Below are positions 1-8,208 of a DNA stretch of 37,047 nt, in pieces. The stretch is from an uncultured Bacteroidales bacterium (GTDB lineage Bacteria; Bacteroidota; Bacteroidia; Bacteroidales; UBA3824). Every line of letters starts with the position of its first letter. Position 1 is the first letter of the stretch. The stretch is from positions 1-37,047 of the forward strand of contig CALFIU010000085.1 in the NCBI GenBank assembly GCA_937877455.1, given 5' to 3'. The notes beneath the pieces are model-generated. The model ran no database searches and was not told the origin of the DNA. It saw only the letters and a list, made by a program, of their open reading frames with translations. The position numbers and the translations under genes are program-made.

Positions 1-45
1 ATTGTCGGTCATTCCATCAATTCGCGGAATAAGATTATATGCTAA

Positions 46-342
46 TTGGTGCGGGAACTTATTCACTATGGGCGATTGGTTGCTGAGTATCTCCCGATAT
101 TGTTTGAAGCATCAGCAAAAAAGGTCGGAGTAGAACCTGATATAACAACCTTCCACGCAGGAGCGGAAACCCATATTTATGCTAATCAAAAAAATAAACA
201 CGGTGAAAAATTCACCCCATATCTTGTAGGCTTGGCCACAGTTTGCAATATGCATTCAGCTGATGAGTTTTTGGATTACACAACACTACTCAAAGGACAT
301 GAAGTTCTTATTGAATTTTTTAAAGATTTTAACAGAGATTAA
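46..342 (+). CDS. C-terminal fragment of a probable M20-family metallopeptidase
   Basis: The 98 codons resemble the C-terminal catalytic part of M20 di/tripeptidases (PepT/PepD-like). A HAGAE motif at residues 37-41 fits the segment following the lid domain. NMHSADE near residue 68 fits the final zinc-ligand histidine of the family (PHSPDE or MHTPDE in relatives). Such enzymes are cytoplasmic zinc aminopeptidases of about 400 residues, so roughly three quarters are missing. The same frame is closed by TAA at 43-45, so the only nearby start is TTG at 46. Either the gene is broken just upstream, or a frameshift lies near the window edge; only 45 bases are available to judge. The family call rests on motif spacing alone and is moderate. 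The next gene starts 14 bp downstream. Confidence 0.45.
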   Translation: MVRELIHYGRLVAEYLPILFEASAKKVGVEPDITTFHAGAETHIYANQKNKHGEKFTPYLVGLATVCNMHSADEFLDYTTLLKGHEVLIEFFKDFNRD

Positions 343-356
343 GAATAGGAGAAATT

Positions 357-860
357 ATGCTAAAAGATGAAGATATAAAATTTGATCCGGGATTTATAAT
401 ACATCTGCAGGCCTTTATTCCGACTGTTGAAGACATTTATTCTACGATAAATCGCTTTAAAAATTTTGGGCAAAAGCGAAATATGTTCAGAAATTACTAT
501 AACAGACTGAAATCACTAACTGATTCATACATCGGATTTTACTTGGGATGTATTTTATGGGCAATTGTTTTAAAACGAGAAAAAGACAAACCGGTAATCG
601 GTAATTTATGCTGGGGCGGAGTTTACGATGAGGGAACCCTTTATGAAGTTGATTTTGTGAAAGATTATGCAAAACAACTTGTAAAAGACGCAAAATATTA
701 TTTGAACGACCAATATGAATTAAAAGATTTTGAAGTAAAAATTCTTGATTTATACAGGGAATTTTTAGTCTTAAATGAAGGATTTGTAGCACTTCAAAAC
801 ACAAATGACATAAAACTTCCTTCATCAATAAAAGAACTTGAAAACATTGAAAGAAACTAA
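357..860 (+). CDS. Hypothetical protein, 167 aa
   Basis: I do not recognise this protein. It starts at ATG 357 behind a good purine-rich site (AGGAGA, about 6 bases upstream). It has no signal peptide. One moderately hydrophobic stretch (about residues 58-72) is followed by charged, Lys/Glu-rich sequence that looks mainly alpha-helical, so it is probably soluble and cytoplasmic. It lies between the peptidase fragment and cdsA, and its 3' end overlaps the likely TTG start of cdsA by 23 bases, which suggests co-transcription. AT-rich codon use matches the housekeeping genes nearby. A minus-strand reading frame over the same region has no recognisable features. Confidence 0.7.
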   Translation: MLKDEDIKFDPGFIIHLQAFIPTVEDIYSTINRFKNFGQKRNMFRNYYNRLKSLTDSYIGFYLGCILWAIVLKREKDKPVIGNLCWGGVYDEGTLYEVDFVKDYAKQLVKDAKYYLNDQYELKDFEVKILDLYREFLVLNEGFVALQNTNDIKLPSSIKELENIERN

Positions 861-1677
861 AAAACATAGCAATCTTACATTGCGAATAATTTCTGGCGCA
901 ATATTTATAGTTCTTGTAATATCGGCACTAACCATAAATCCGTGGCTCTTTTTTATTGTTTTCGGATTTTTTACGACCATAGCACTACAAGAATATTATA
1001 ACATTTGCAAAGCAGGAGGGCTACAACCAGATAAAATCACAGGCACAATTTTAGGGTTAATGGTTTTTGTTATGTTGTTTCTACACGCCAATGGCAACAT
1101 AACAGCTAAGTGGCTCTACGCACTTCCAGCAATAATGTGCATTTTACCAATAGTAGAAATATATAGACAAAAACCATCTCCACTTGCAAATTGGGCTGCA
1201 ACAATGTTTTCTCAAATATACATTGCAACATCTTTTGGTTTAATGAGTTACTTATTATACGATAGTGGATATTTTTCACCCAAAACGTTGCTAAGTGTAT
1301 TTATAATCATTTGGATTTCCGATACAGGAGCATATTGCGCAGGCACATTATTTGGCAAACACAAACTAATACCACGCATCTCTCCTAAAAAAACAATAGA
1401 AGGATTGATAGGCGGTGTGATATTAGCGTTGGCAGCATCATATCCAATTTACCTCGTAACTGAAACTTATTCATTTTCACAATGGTTGCTAATAGCTACG
1501 GTATGCGTATTGTTTGCAAATTTTGGAGATTTGGCAGAATCGTTAATAAAACGAAACGCAGGAATAAAAGATTCGGGAACTATAATGCCAGGACATGGCG
1601 GAATACTTGACAGATTCGACAGCGCACTACTTGCCATACCACCAGTATGGTGTGTTATAACATTAATAAACAATTAA
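838..1677 (+). CDS. cdsA: Phosphatidate cytidylyltransferase
   Basis: CdsA condenses CTP with phosphatidic acid to give CDP-diacylglycerol, the precursor of bacterial phospholipids, at the inner membrane. The family signature is clear near the C-terminus: SLIKRNAGIKDSG followed by PGHGGILDRFDS, matching the S-x-x-K-R-x4-K-D ... H-G-G-x-x-D-R-x-D pattern with its metal-binding aspartates. The rest consists of several hydrophobic membrane segments, and 279 residues is normal. No ATG precedes the conserved part. The best starts are TTG 838 or TTG 847, both inside the 3' end of the upstream gene, implying translational coupling. psd begins 3 bases after the stop, so the two form one phospholipid operon. 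Confidence 0.93.
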   Translation: MKTLKETKKHSNLTLRIISGAIFIVLVISALTINPWLFFIVFGFFTTIALQEYYNICKAGGLQPDKITGTILGLMVFVMLFLHANGNITAKWLYALPAIMCILPIVEIYRQKPSPLANWAATMFSQIYIATSFGLMSYLLYDSGYFSPKTLLSVFIIIWISDTGAYCAGTLFGKHKLIPRISPKKTIEGLIGGVILALAASYPIYLVTETYSFSQWLLIATVCVLFANFGDLAESLIKRNAGIKDSGTIMPGHGGILDRFDSALLAIPPVWCVITLINN

Positions 1678-1679
1678 TT

Positions 1680-2351
1680 ATGATTAACAAAGAAGGATAT
1701 GCAACCATTGCAATAGTAGCCACTGCATTAGTATTGATCAACATTTTGTACGTAGTGTTTTTGGGACAATATGTAATTCCTGGAATAATATTGCAATTGG
1801 GTTCGGCGTTTTTAATGTTTATTGTACTTCAATTTTTTCGCAATCCCAAACGTCGCATAACAGAAAACGAATACGTTGTTTTATCGCCCGCTGATGGAGA
1901 AGTTGTAGCAATTGAAGAAACAGAAGAACCAGAATATTTTAAAGGTAAACGCCTACAAATATCTGTATTTATGTCGGTATGGAACGTACACGCCAACCGT
2001 TGGCCAATAAGCGGCAAAGTAATTTATTTTAGACATCATCAAGGCAAATATCTACTTGCTGCCCATCCAAAATCATCAACAGAAAACGAACGTACAACAA
2101 TAGCCATTCGCGACGAAAAAACAGGTTATGAACTTATGTTTAGGCAAATAGCGGGATATGTTGCCCGAAGAGTTGTGGCACACACAAAAGAAGGCGATAC
2201 TGCCAAACAAGGACAAGAATTTGGATTTATAAAATTTGGATCACGAGCAGACATCTTTTTGCCAATTGGAACAAAAATACGCGTAAAAATTGGAGATAAA
2301 GTAAAAGGTGGTCTTGATATTTTGGCAGATAGAATAATCGAAAAAAATTAG
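1680..2351 (+). CDS. psd: Phosphatidylserine decarboxylase, short form
   Basis: Psd converts phosphatidylserine to phosphatidylethanolamine at the inner membrane. I place the start at ATG 1680, just after the cdsA stop; a longer frame from 1647 would overlap cdsA. The protein is then 223 residues, the size of the short (type A) proenzyme. Two hydrophobic segments (about residues 8-27 and 30-52) precede a soluble beta-rich domain containing LSPADGEV (68-75) and SVFMSVWNVHANRWP (95-109). The autocleavage site that makes the pyruvoyl cofactor is FGS at 186-188, with Ser188 the expected residue. Short-form enzymes use FGS(R) rather than the LGST of the long form. Confidence 0.93.
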   Translation: MINKEGYATIAIVATALVLINILYVVFLGQYVIPGIILQLGSAFLMFIVLQFFRNPKRRITENEYVVLSPADGEVVAIEETEEPEYFKGKRLQISVFMSVWNVHANRWPISGKVIYFRHHQGKYLLAAHPKSSTENERTTIAIRDEKTGYELMFRQIAGYVARRVVAHTKEGDTAKQGQEFGFIKFGSRADIFLPIGTKIRVKIGDKVKGGLDILADRIIEKN

Positions 2352-2494
2352 TCCCAAAAATATCAATTTCAAAATAATAGAAAAGATATTTTTAAGTATT
2401 TTTCGTAATGTTTCTAACTAATTTTTTTTATAAAATTGCCACAAAAACACGGCATACAACCACCGAAAAAAATAAATAAAAAAACATATAACAA

Positions 2495-3400
2495 ATGACA
2501 AAACTAAGAGTAGCCGTTGTAGGATACGGAAATATCGGCCGTTACAGCGTTCAGGCCGTTTTAGCTGCCAAAGATATGGAATTGGCAGGCGTAATACGCA
2601 GAGCAGAATCGGTTAATAAAAAAACACCTGAACTTGAAGGCATAAAAGTTGCAAGCAATATTGACGATCTTGGCAAAGTAGATGTAGCAATACTTGCTTC
2701 CCCATCGCGCGAAATTCCAAAAACAGCATTGGAATATATCCAAAAAGGAATCTGCACTGTTGATAGTTTTGACATTCACGGCAAAGATATTCAACAGCTT
2801 TACAAATCTCTCGACAAAGCAGGAAAAGAACACAACGCATCAGCAATTATTTCTGCTGGATGGGATCCTGGCACAGACTCGGTAATACGTACACTTCTTT
2901 ATGCAATGGCTCCAAAAGGAATAACATACACAAACTTTGGTCCTGGAATGAGCATGGGACATTCTGTTGTTGCTCGTAGTAAAAAAGGAGTAAAAGACGC
3001 ATTATCAATGACTATTCCATTAGGGACAAGTGTACATCGCAGAGATGTTTACGTAGAACTTGAAGATGGAGCAGATTTTTCTGAAGTTGAAAAAGCAATC
3101 AAAACAGATTCTTATTTTTGTAACGATGATACACACGTACATCAAGTAAGTTGCGTTGCAGATCTCCGTGATATGGGACATGGCGTTCTGCTCGAAAGAA
3201 AAGGCGTAAGCGGAAATACACAAAATCAACGGTTTGAATTTAAAATGCAAATCAACAATCCCGCATTAACAGGACAAGTATTATGTTCTTGCGCACGTGC
3301 TGTTGTAAAACAAAAACCGGGTTGTTACACATTACCACAAATTGCTCCATACGACTTAACAGATATTGATTTAGACGAATTTTTACTCCACACAGTATAA
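2495..3400 (+). CDS. ddh: meso-Diaminopimelate D-dehydrogenase
   Basis: Ddh reductively aminates tetrahydrodipicolinate directly to meso-diaminopimelate with NADPH, a one-step route to the peptidoglycan and lysine precursor. The N-terminus is a Rossmann fold with VVGYGNIGRYS (about residues 8-18). Family-typical segments follow: ASPSREIP, DSFDIHGKD, SAGWDPGTDSVIRTL and FGPGMSMGHSVV. The length of 301 residues is close to Bacteroidetes homologues. The gene stands alone after a 140-bp AT-rich gap behind psd and ends at a hairpin shared with convergent dprA. Confidence 0.93.
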   Translation: MTKLRVAVVGYGNIGRYSVQAVLAAKDMELAGVIRRAESVNKKTPELEGIKVASNIDDLGKVDVAILASPSREIPKTALEYIQKGICTVDSFDIHGKDIQQLYKSLDKAGKEHNASAIISAGWDPGTDSVIRTLLYAMAPKGITYTNFGPGMSMGHSVVARSKKGVKDALSMTIPLGTSVHRRDVYVELEDGADFSEVEKAIKTDSYFCNDDTHVHQVSCVADLRDMGHGVLLERKGVSGNTQNQRFEFKMQINNPALTGQVLCSCARAVVKQKPGCYTLPQIAPYDLTDIDLDEFLLHTV

Positions 3401-3403
3401 ATA

Positions 3404-3447
3404 AAAAATGCCTGTATAAAACAACCATTTTATGCAGGCATTTTTTT
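3404..3447. terminator. Bidirectional terminator between ddh and dprA
   Basis: Eighteen-base arms (AAAAATGCCTG... and ...CAGGCATTTTT) with one G-T wobble pair enclose a 6-base loop. A-run and T-run on either side let it act as an intrinsic terminator for both convergent genes. Confidence 0.9.
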
Positions 3448-3465
3448 CCTTTTAACAAAATCAGT

Positions 3466-4350
3466 TTACCATCCCATGTAATATTTAAAATCATTGAAAG
3501 ATGTTAAAATAGCAGCTTTATTGGTTTTAATAAGATTATTACACCCCAACGAAAGAGAATCATCAAACCGACCAGGCACAGCAAACACATCTCGACAATA
3601 AGCATTTGCAAGTTCAGCGGTATTTAAAGAACCACCTGCAAGACCACTTTGAACAACGATAACCGCATCACACAATCCAGCCAAAATTCTATTACGTTGC
3701 AAAAAATTAACACCAAACATTGGATATCCCCAATAAAATTCTGTTACAAGAACTCCTCCTGATGTGAAAATGCTATTAGCCAAATCTCTATTTTTACGTG
3801 GGTAAATACGGTCAAAACCATGACCAAGAACAGCTAAAGTTGGTAATTTAAAATCTAAACATGCGCTATGAGCAAAAGTATCTGCCCCTTCAGCCAACCC
3901 ACTAACAACAAGAATTTTTCTATTTTCTGATTTAAGTTTTTCAACAAAACTATATATAAATTTTTTTGCATTAGCATCTGCTTTTCGAGTACCAACAATT
4001 CCAATTGTAAAATAATCATTATAATCAAATGAATTATAAGAATATAAAACTAAAGGACAATCGTAACAATCAAGTAGTTTTTTTGGAAATACTTTATCTG
4101 TAAAATAAAGCATATTAATATTTTTATCTTTTATAATTCTTAATTGTCTTTCGGCTTCTTTTAAAATTTGTTGTGATTGTAATAATTCAGCAATTCTTTT
4201 AGACCTACCACTCAACATATCTTTTACCTGACCAACATTTTCAAAAATAAATTTTGCACTACCTACCATTTCTACAAGTTTTCTCGCATCATGGCATTTT
4301 AGATTAGGAACTAAAGTTAATGCTATATTATAAACATCATCAGCTAACAT
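3466..4350 (-). CDS. dprA: DNA-processing protein DprA/Smf
   Basis: DprA binds incoming single-stranded DNA and loads RecA during transformation. An N-terminal helical region (about 1-75) is followed by the DprA Rossmann-like domain (about 78-285). That domain contains GIVGTRKAD (117-125), VVSGLAEGADTFAHSACL (148-165), LGHGFDRIYPRKNRDLA (175-191), FLQRNRILAGLCDAVIVVQS (216-235), GGSLNTAELA (239-248) and VFAVPGRFD (255-263). At 294 residues the protein stops shortly after this domain, so the C-terminal winged-helix domain of longer relatives (about 360-380 residues) is absent. The gene is convergent with ddh. Confidence 0.92.
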   Translation of the reverse strand: MLADDVYNIALTLVPNLKCHDARKLVEMVGSAKFIFENVGQVKDMLSGRSKRIAELLQSQQILKEAERQLRIIKDKNINMLYFTDKVFPKKLLDCYDCPLVLYSYNSFDYNDYFTIGIVGTRKADANAKKFIYSFVEKLKSENRKILVVSGLAEGADTFAHSACLDFKLPTLAVLGHGFDRIYPRKNRDLANSIFTSGGVLVTEFYWGYPMFGVNFLQRNRILAGLCDAVIVVQSGLAGGSLNTAELANAYCRDVFAVPGRFDDSLSLGCNNLIKTNKAAILTSFNDFKYYMGW

Positions 4351-4402
4351 ATTTTAAGAAAAAAAATAATATACCTCAATTCCGAAATTAAAAAATGTTA
4401 AA

Positions 4403-4447
4403 AACGGCAAAATATTGAAAACAAAACAGTTAGAATATTTTGCCGTT
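4403..4447. repeat. 14-bp perfect inverted repeat upstream of dprA
   Basis: AACGGCAAAATATT at 4403-4416 and its exact reverse complement at 4434-4447 flank a 17-base loop. It lies between the dprA start and the transposase fragment. It could be an operator, a hairpin, or part of a decayed insertion-sequence end. No T-run follows either arm, so it is not an obvious terminator. Confidence 0.5.
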
Positions 4448-4497
4448 ACAAATATTTCACCTAAATTAGTGCTGTAAAAAAAAAAATCCAAACAAAG

Positions 4498-4986
4498 ATG
4501 AAATACAGCACAAAGATAATACAAAAAAGCGCAAAAACAACACCTTTCGCAGGAATATTTTTCATAGAGGACTATTTCGACAGGTACAAAATCGGCGAGC
4601 TATGCGACGAAGTGCTTGGCAAACGCGCCAAACAGGCGGAATATTCGTATGCGGACATCATCAAATCGCTCTGGATGATAGCGTTCACAGGAGGTCAGGC
4701 GTTGGAAGACATTAATAATCAGACAGGTAGCGTTCTTAAACTCAGACCCGGCGCGCACGTCCCGAATGCCGACACCATCGGGTACGCGTTAAAAAAGCTT
4801 GCGGACAAGGACTTCACCGTCAAAACCGCGACACGGACGTACAACTGCAACAGGAACATCAAACTTTGCAACCTCATAATCCGTATAATACTGACACTGA
4901 ATATGTTGCGAGAAAACAAAGAATACGATTTCGACTTTGACAACCAACTTATCCCCACGGAGAAATTCGACGCCTCGTATTTTGAG
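4498..4986 (+). mobile_element. IS1380-family transposase, N-terminal fragment
   Basis: The first ~163 codons resemble the N-terminus of IS1380-family DDE transposases. They include FFIEDYFDRYKIGELCDEVL, a SYADIIKSLWMIAFTGGQALEDI segment, PNADTIGYALKKLA, and the family's LIPTEKFDA stretch just before where the catalytic core would begin. About 430 residues are expected, so the DDE core and C-terminus are missing. The reading frame continues without a stop into an unrelated carbohydrate-related sequence, with the join at about 4972-4990. The element cannot transpose by itself. I could not confirm terminal inverted repeats, though the AT-rich sequence just upstream could hold the left end. Confidence 0.8.
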
Positions 4987-5754
4987 AATGGTTGGCTAAC
5001 ATACAATCCATATCAATACGATGACGAAAATGTTGACGGTATACGTACGCTTAGCAAAGCAACAACCCACGCAAGTGGCACAATTCCGTTTCAGTACAAC
5101 ACCTGCACAAGTATTTCGCTTGACTACGCTCCGTATTCGCTCGGAATTATTAAGGAGTTCGATGACAAAATTTCGCTCTATCTCACCAATTATGAGGGCG
5201 GTAAAGATGTCATAACAATCCATGGCGCAACCTCCAAACCAACGTTTACCCCAAAAATATGAGGTTCGGGAGCGTGCAATATTTCAGAGCAATGGGCAGA
5301 CGGCGTATATACTATTACTGTAACACACAATGGTGGTGCTGTCGACATTATCATCAATTGTTCTGGCAATGCCTCTAACCGCAAAATTGCAAAAGAAAAT
5401 ACACAACTTGTCAATGTACCGACTCCTCCAAAAACTTACACTGGCGTATTACAATACGAAGCAGAGTTAGCAGATTACAAAAATGTTACAGTCAACAAGT
5501 CTGGATACAACAAGTGTCGCAGCGGATATTACGGTCAAGGATTTGGGGAACTAACGGAAAACTCAAGTAGATTGCGTTTTTATGCTGGAGTACCTCAGAC
5601 GGGTAACTATTACATCTCGATCCGTTATCAAGCCGACGACTCTGGAAAAATCACTCTCGGAAGCGGCGATAGTTTTTCGTTAATCAAGAGTGGCACGTGG
5701 CTCACAGCAAAAAGTATTGTATCATTAAAAGATGGAGTTAACACCATCACTAAT
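4987..5754 (+). pseudogene. 3' remnant of a secreted glycan-active enzyme with a CBM6/35-like module
   Basis: Downstream of the transposase join the same frame reads a beta-rich domain (NPYQYDDE ... GTIPFQYNTC ... LYLTNYEGG), then an in-frame TGA at 5260-5262. In the same frame it continues through DGVYTITVTHNGG and a module starting LQYEAELADY and ending SLKDGVNTI. The last part (about 5446-5750) looks like a CBM6/CBM35-type beta-sandwich. The first part resembles the accessory domain that follows the catalytic domain in some large glycoside hydrolases, but I cannot name the family. The catalytic domain is gone, there is no own start or signal peptide, and the 3' end is cut where the opposite-strand GH32 remnant begins. 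Confidence 0.7.
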
Positions 5755-6595
5755 CATAGCATCATAGTTTGCGCCGCTGACAGAGAGTGCGTTGTATATT
5801 GTTTTAGGGAAAACAAGGTTGGTCATCGACATCGAACCCTCGCCGCTGAAATCGAACTCCACCAAAATCGGGACATTCCCATTGAAGCGACGGACGGCCA
5901 GAAAGGTCTGTTACAAAAGTGCTTAGGTGCGACCATGATTTTAAGTCCGTTGATGAGTAGAACTCAACACCTTTAGCCCAACCTTTTGCCAACACCATAA
6001 TCCATTTTTGAGAGGCTTCGTGCCAAAAGACTTTTGGGTCGCGGAGATTGTCATCGTTGTATTTGATGACGGGATTTGCACTGAAACGCTCGAATGTTTC
6101 GCCACCGTCCAGCGAATACGCCAATGACTGTTGCTGAATGCCGTCCGCCGATGTGAAAAGCGCAATTAACGCTCCTGCGCCAAATCCGGCTGTGTTGTCC
6201 TTGTCAACAACCGCCGAACCCGAAAAAACATCGCCCAAAGCATCTCGTGTCATAGCCACAGATTTTTCTTCCCAATGAATCAAATCTTTGCTTTCGGCGT
6301 GTCCCCACGACATATTGCCCCACTCGTTGCCATGCGTACTGTATTGATAATAAAGATGATACACTCCGCTGGAGTACACCATTCCGTTAGGGTCGTTCAT
6401 CCAATTGCGCGAAGGAGTGAAATGGATTTGCGGACAGAACGGCTCGTTGTAGGCTGTTGAAACCTCTTGCTGCGGCTTGTCGGTTGGATTTTCGGTTGGA
6501 TTTTCGATGTCTGTTGATGGCTGAGAATCGTCTTTGCTGCACGAGGTCGCCATTATAGACATTGACATCAACATTATTAATAATAGTCTTTTCAT
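5725..6595 (-). pseudogene. GH32 fructanase lipoprotein, internally deleted and frameshifted
   Basis: The first ~243 codons encode a lipoprotein signal (lipobox ATSC, Cys19) and the N-terminal blades of a GH32 propeller. WMNDPNG at 65-71 holds the nucleophile Asp, FSGS is at 124-127, LRDP at 184-187 and ECP (acid/base Glu) at 240-242. Immediately after ECPDF the sequence jumps, at about 5853-5868, into the end of the C-terminal beta-sandwich in another frame. It reads VEFDFSGEGS, then MTNLVFPKTIYNAL, and stops at 5725. MTNLVFP is identical to the same region of the intact GH32 at 25296-26975. About half of a normal GH32 (rest of the propeller and most of the sandwich) has been deleted. The unshifted frame stops at 5804. 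A decayed copy of the shared leader element lies upstream. Confidence 0.85.
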
Positions 6596-6666
6596 TGTTG
6601 ATATAAGTTTTTGGGTAAAACAATTAATTTCGGTTGTAAAATTTTGTCAATGCCCTCTGAATGTCT

Positions 6667-6731
6667 ATAAAAAATTGTTCAAATGCTTTCAAAATTGTTG
6701 CACGAAGGAGAAATTCAACAAAAAATGAAGC
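6667..6731 (-). promoter_or_regulatory. Decayed copy of the fructan-operon leader element
   Basis: The 36 bases at 6667-6702 align without gaps to the elements at 16421-16483 and 27042-27104, with about seven differences from the 27042 copy, mostly in the TACTC segment. The two upstream GTTTCAT boxes are degraded (TCCTTCG, and GCTTCAT displaced by two bases). It sits 71 bp before the GH32 pseudogene start, a distance similar to the other copies (66 and 79 bp). Confidence 0.7.
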
Positions 6732-6735
6732 AATT

Positions 6736-6783
6736 ATTTCTTTCGCGCAATAAAAATAGCTATTTTTATTGCGCGAAGGAAAT
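6736..6783. repeat. 48-bp palindrome at the promoter of the first AAA ATPase gene
   Basis: Two 24-base arms (6736-6759 and 6760-6783) are complementary apart from one position. The inner 36 bases (6742-6777), which start TTCGCGCAAT and end ATTGCGCGAA, form a perfect palindrome with no loop. The right arm covers the predicted -33 region of the following promoter, which fits an operator bound by a dimer. It lies upstream of the predicted transcription start and so is unlikely to act as an RNA hairpin of that transcript. Confidence 0.85.
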
Positions 6784-6799
6784 AAAATGAGTATCTTTG
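6769..6799 (+). promoter_or_regulatory. Bacteroidetes-type promoter of the AAA ATPase gene
   Basis: The -7 box TATCTTTG at 6792-6799 matches TAnnTTTG exactly. A -33 like TTG at 6769-6771 lies 20 bases upstream, inside the right palindrome arm. The predicted leader to ATG 6818 is short. Confidence 0.65.
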
Positions 6800-6817
6800 C
6801 ACAAAAAAATTGATGCC

Positions 6818-8086
6818 ATGCTAACGAAAGAAACTATCCGCGAAATAATTATAGACAACCGCCAACAGGTTGCTAAACGTGAAATCATAAGCCGCAACTT
6901 TAATTTTATGGACAACGCTTGCTACGTCCTTATTGGCGTAAGGCGGGCGGGAAAGTCGTACCTTTTGTATCAGAGAATCCTACAACTGATACGCGACGGA
7001 CATTCTTGGGAAGAAATTGTATATATCAATTTTGAAGATGAGCGTCTTCTCGAAATGCAAGCCGCCGATTTGAACAAGATTCTTGAAGTCCATCAGATGA
7101 TGACGGACAAGATGCCGCTATTTTTTTTGGACGAAATACAGAACATCACTGGTTGGGACAAGTTTGCCCGTCGCCTTGCCGAAAACAAGTATTCAGTTAT
7201 TGTAACGGGTAGCAATGCCAAAATGCTCAGTCAGGACGTGGCTACAACGCTCGGCGGAAAATTCATTATTAAAGAGATTTTCCCATATTCGTTTAAAGAG
7301 TTTTTGGGCGCGAAACATGTGGCGTTAGACAACAATTCTTTTTATTCTACCTCTCAACGCTCTGAAATTCAGAAATATATGCGGGAGTATTTTTATGACG
7401 GCGGGTTGCCCGAAAGCCTCAATTACGATGTCAAAGCCGATTACCTTACATCGGTCTATCAAAAAATCTACATCGGTGATATTGCCGCCCGCAATGGCAT
7501 CGACAATATTTTTGGGCTACGCTTGATGTTTAAGAAACTTGCTGAAAACGTTATGCACCCGATTTCGTTCACACGGCTTACCAACATCATTAAATCGTCC
7601 GGCACACCGATTGCCACCAAAACAGTGATAACATACACTCAGTATTCGCAAAATGCGTTTTTATTGTTGTCAGTTAGAAACATAGCCGCAAAACTTACAG
7701 ACCGAGAAAGTGCGCCAAAACTTTATTTTGTAGATAACGGTCTGTTGAGTGTGCTTGCTGTGCGCAACGAGCCTATATTATTGGAAAATATTGTTGCATT
7801 GACACTTATGCGCCGTTATGGTACAGACGACCATGTTTTTTTCTACAACAAGAATATAGAAGTGGATTTTGTGGTTCCCGAACACGAAATTGCCATCCAA
7901 GTATGTTACTGTTTCCGCAATGACATTGACGATACTTTCCGACGCGAAACTTCCGCTCTTGTTGCCTATAAGAAATTTTCTCAATTCAACAACCTTTTCA
8001 TCATCACATACGAGGAAGAAGATGTTTTGACTATTGACAATACCGAAATCAAAGTGTTGCCGATTTGGAAATGGCTGTTGAGTTAG
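6818..8086 (+). CDS. ATP-binding protein, AAA_14 + DUF4143 (first copy)
   Basis: Start ATG 6818 is chosen because an upstream TTG at 6797 lies inside the -7 box. The 422-residue protein has an N-terminal P-loop ATPase domain. Walker A is GVRRAGKS (40-47), Walker B is LFFLDE (101-106) and the sensor-like segment is VIVTGSNAKMLS (127-138). The DUF4143 region follows (PYSFKEFLG, FYDGGLPES, KLYFVDNGLLS, ENIVAL). The C-terminus contains EVDFVV and AIQVCY, a spacing like a degenerate PD-(D/E)xK fold in which the lysine is not evident. The family is common as isolated genes in Bacteroidales and archaea, and its function is unknown. No partner gene is adjacent. A paralogue lies at 34325-35581. Confidence 0.88.
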   Translation: MLTKETIREIIIDNRQQVAKREIISRNFNFMDNACYVLIGVRRAGKSYLLYQRILQLIRDGHSWEEIVYINFEDERLLEMQAADLNKILEVHQMMTDKMPLFFLDEIQNITGWDKFARRLAENKYSVIVTGSNAKMLSQDVATTLGGKFIIKEIFPYSFKEFLGAKHVALDNNSFYSTSQRSEIQKYMREYFYDGGLPESLNYDVKADYLTSVYQKIYIGDIAARNGIDNIFGLRLMFKKLAENVMHPISFTRLTNIIKSSGTPIATKTVITYTQYSQNAFLLLSVRNIAAKLTDRESAPKLYFVDNGLLSVLAVRNEPILLENIVALTLMRRYGTDDHVFFYNKNIEVDFVVPEHEIAIQVCYCFRNDIDDTFRRETSALVAYKKFSQFNNLFIITYEEEDVLTIDNTEIKVLPIWKWLLS

Positions 8087-8109
8087 TTGGAAGAGGATTA
8101 TTAACACAC

Positions 8110-8148
8110 AAAAAAAACGCAGCCGTCCGAATCTCTCGAACGACTGCA
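8110..8148 (-). terminator. Terminator of the susC-susD operon
   Basis: Read on the minus strand, GCAGTCGTTCGA pairs with TTCGGACGGCTGC through two G-U wobbles and is followed by a run of T. It lies 55 bases after the GH32 stop at 8204. Confidence 0.85.
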
Positions 8149-8167
8149 ATTTTCGATTCATCTAATT

Positions 8168-8208
8168 ATTAATTCCCAATTTTCAACTTTCAATTCTCAA
8201 CTTTCAAT
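8168..8208. repeat. CAATTTTCAACTTTCAATT word repeats
   Basis: Tandem near-copies of the word TCAATTTTCAACTT run up to the 3' end of the GH32 gene. Related words occur at 11195-11240 and 24085-24150, each time at the 3' end of a minus-strand gene. Confidence 0.6.
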
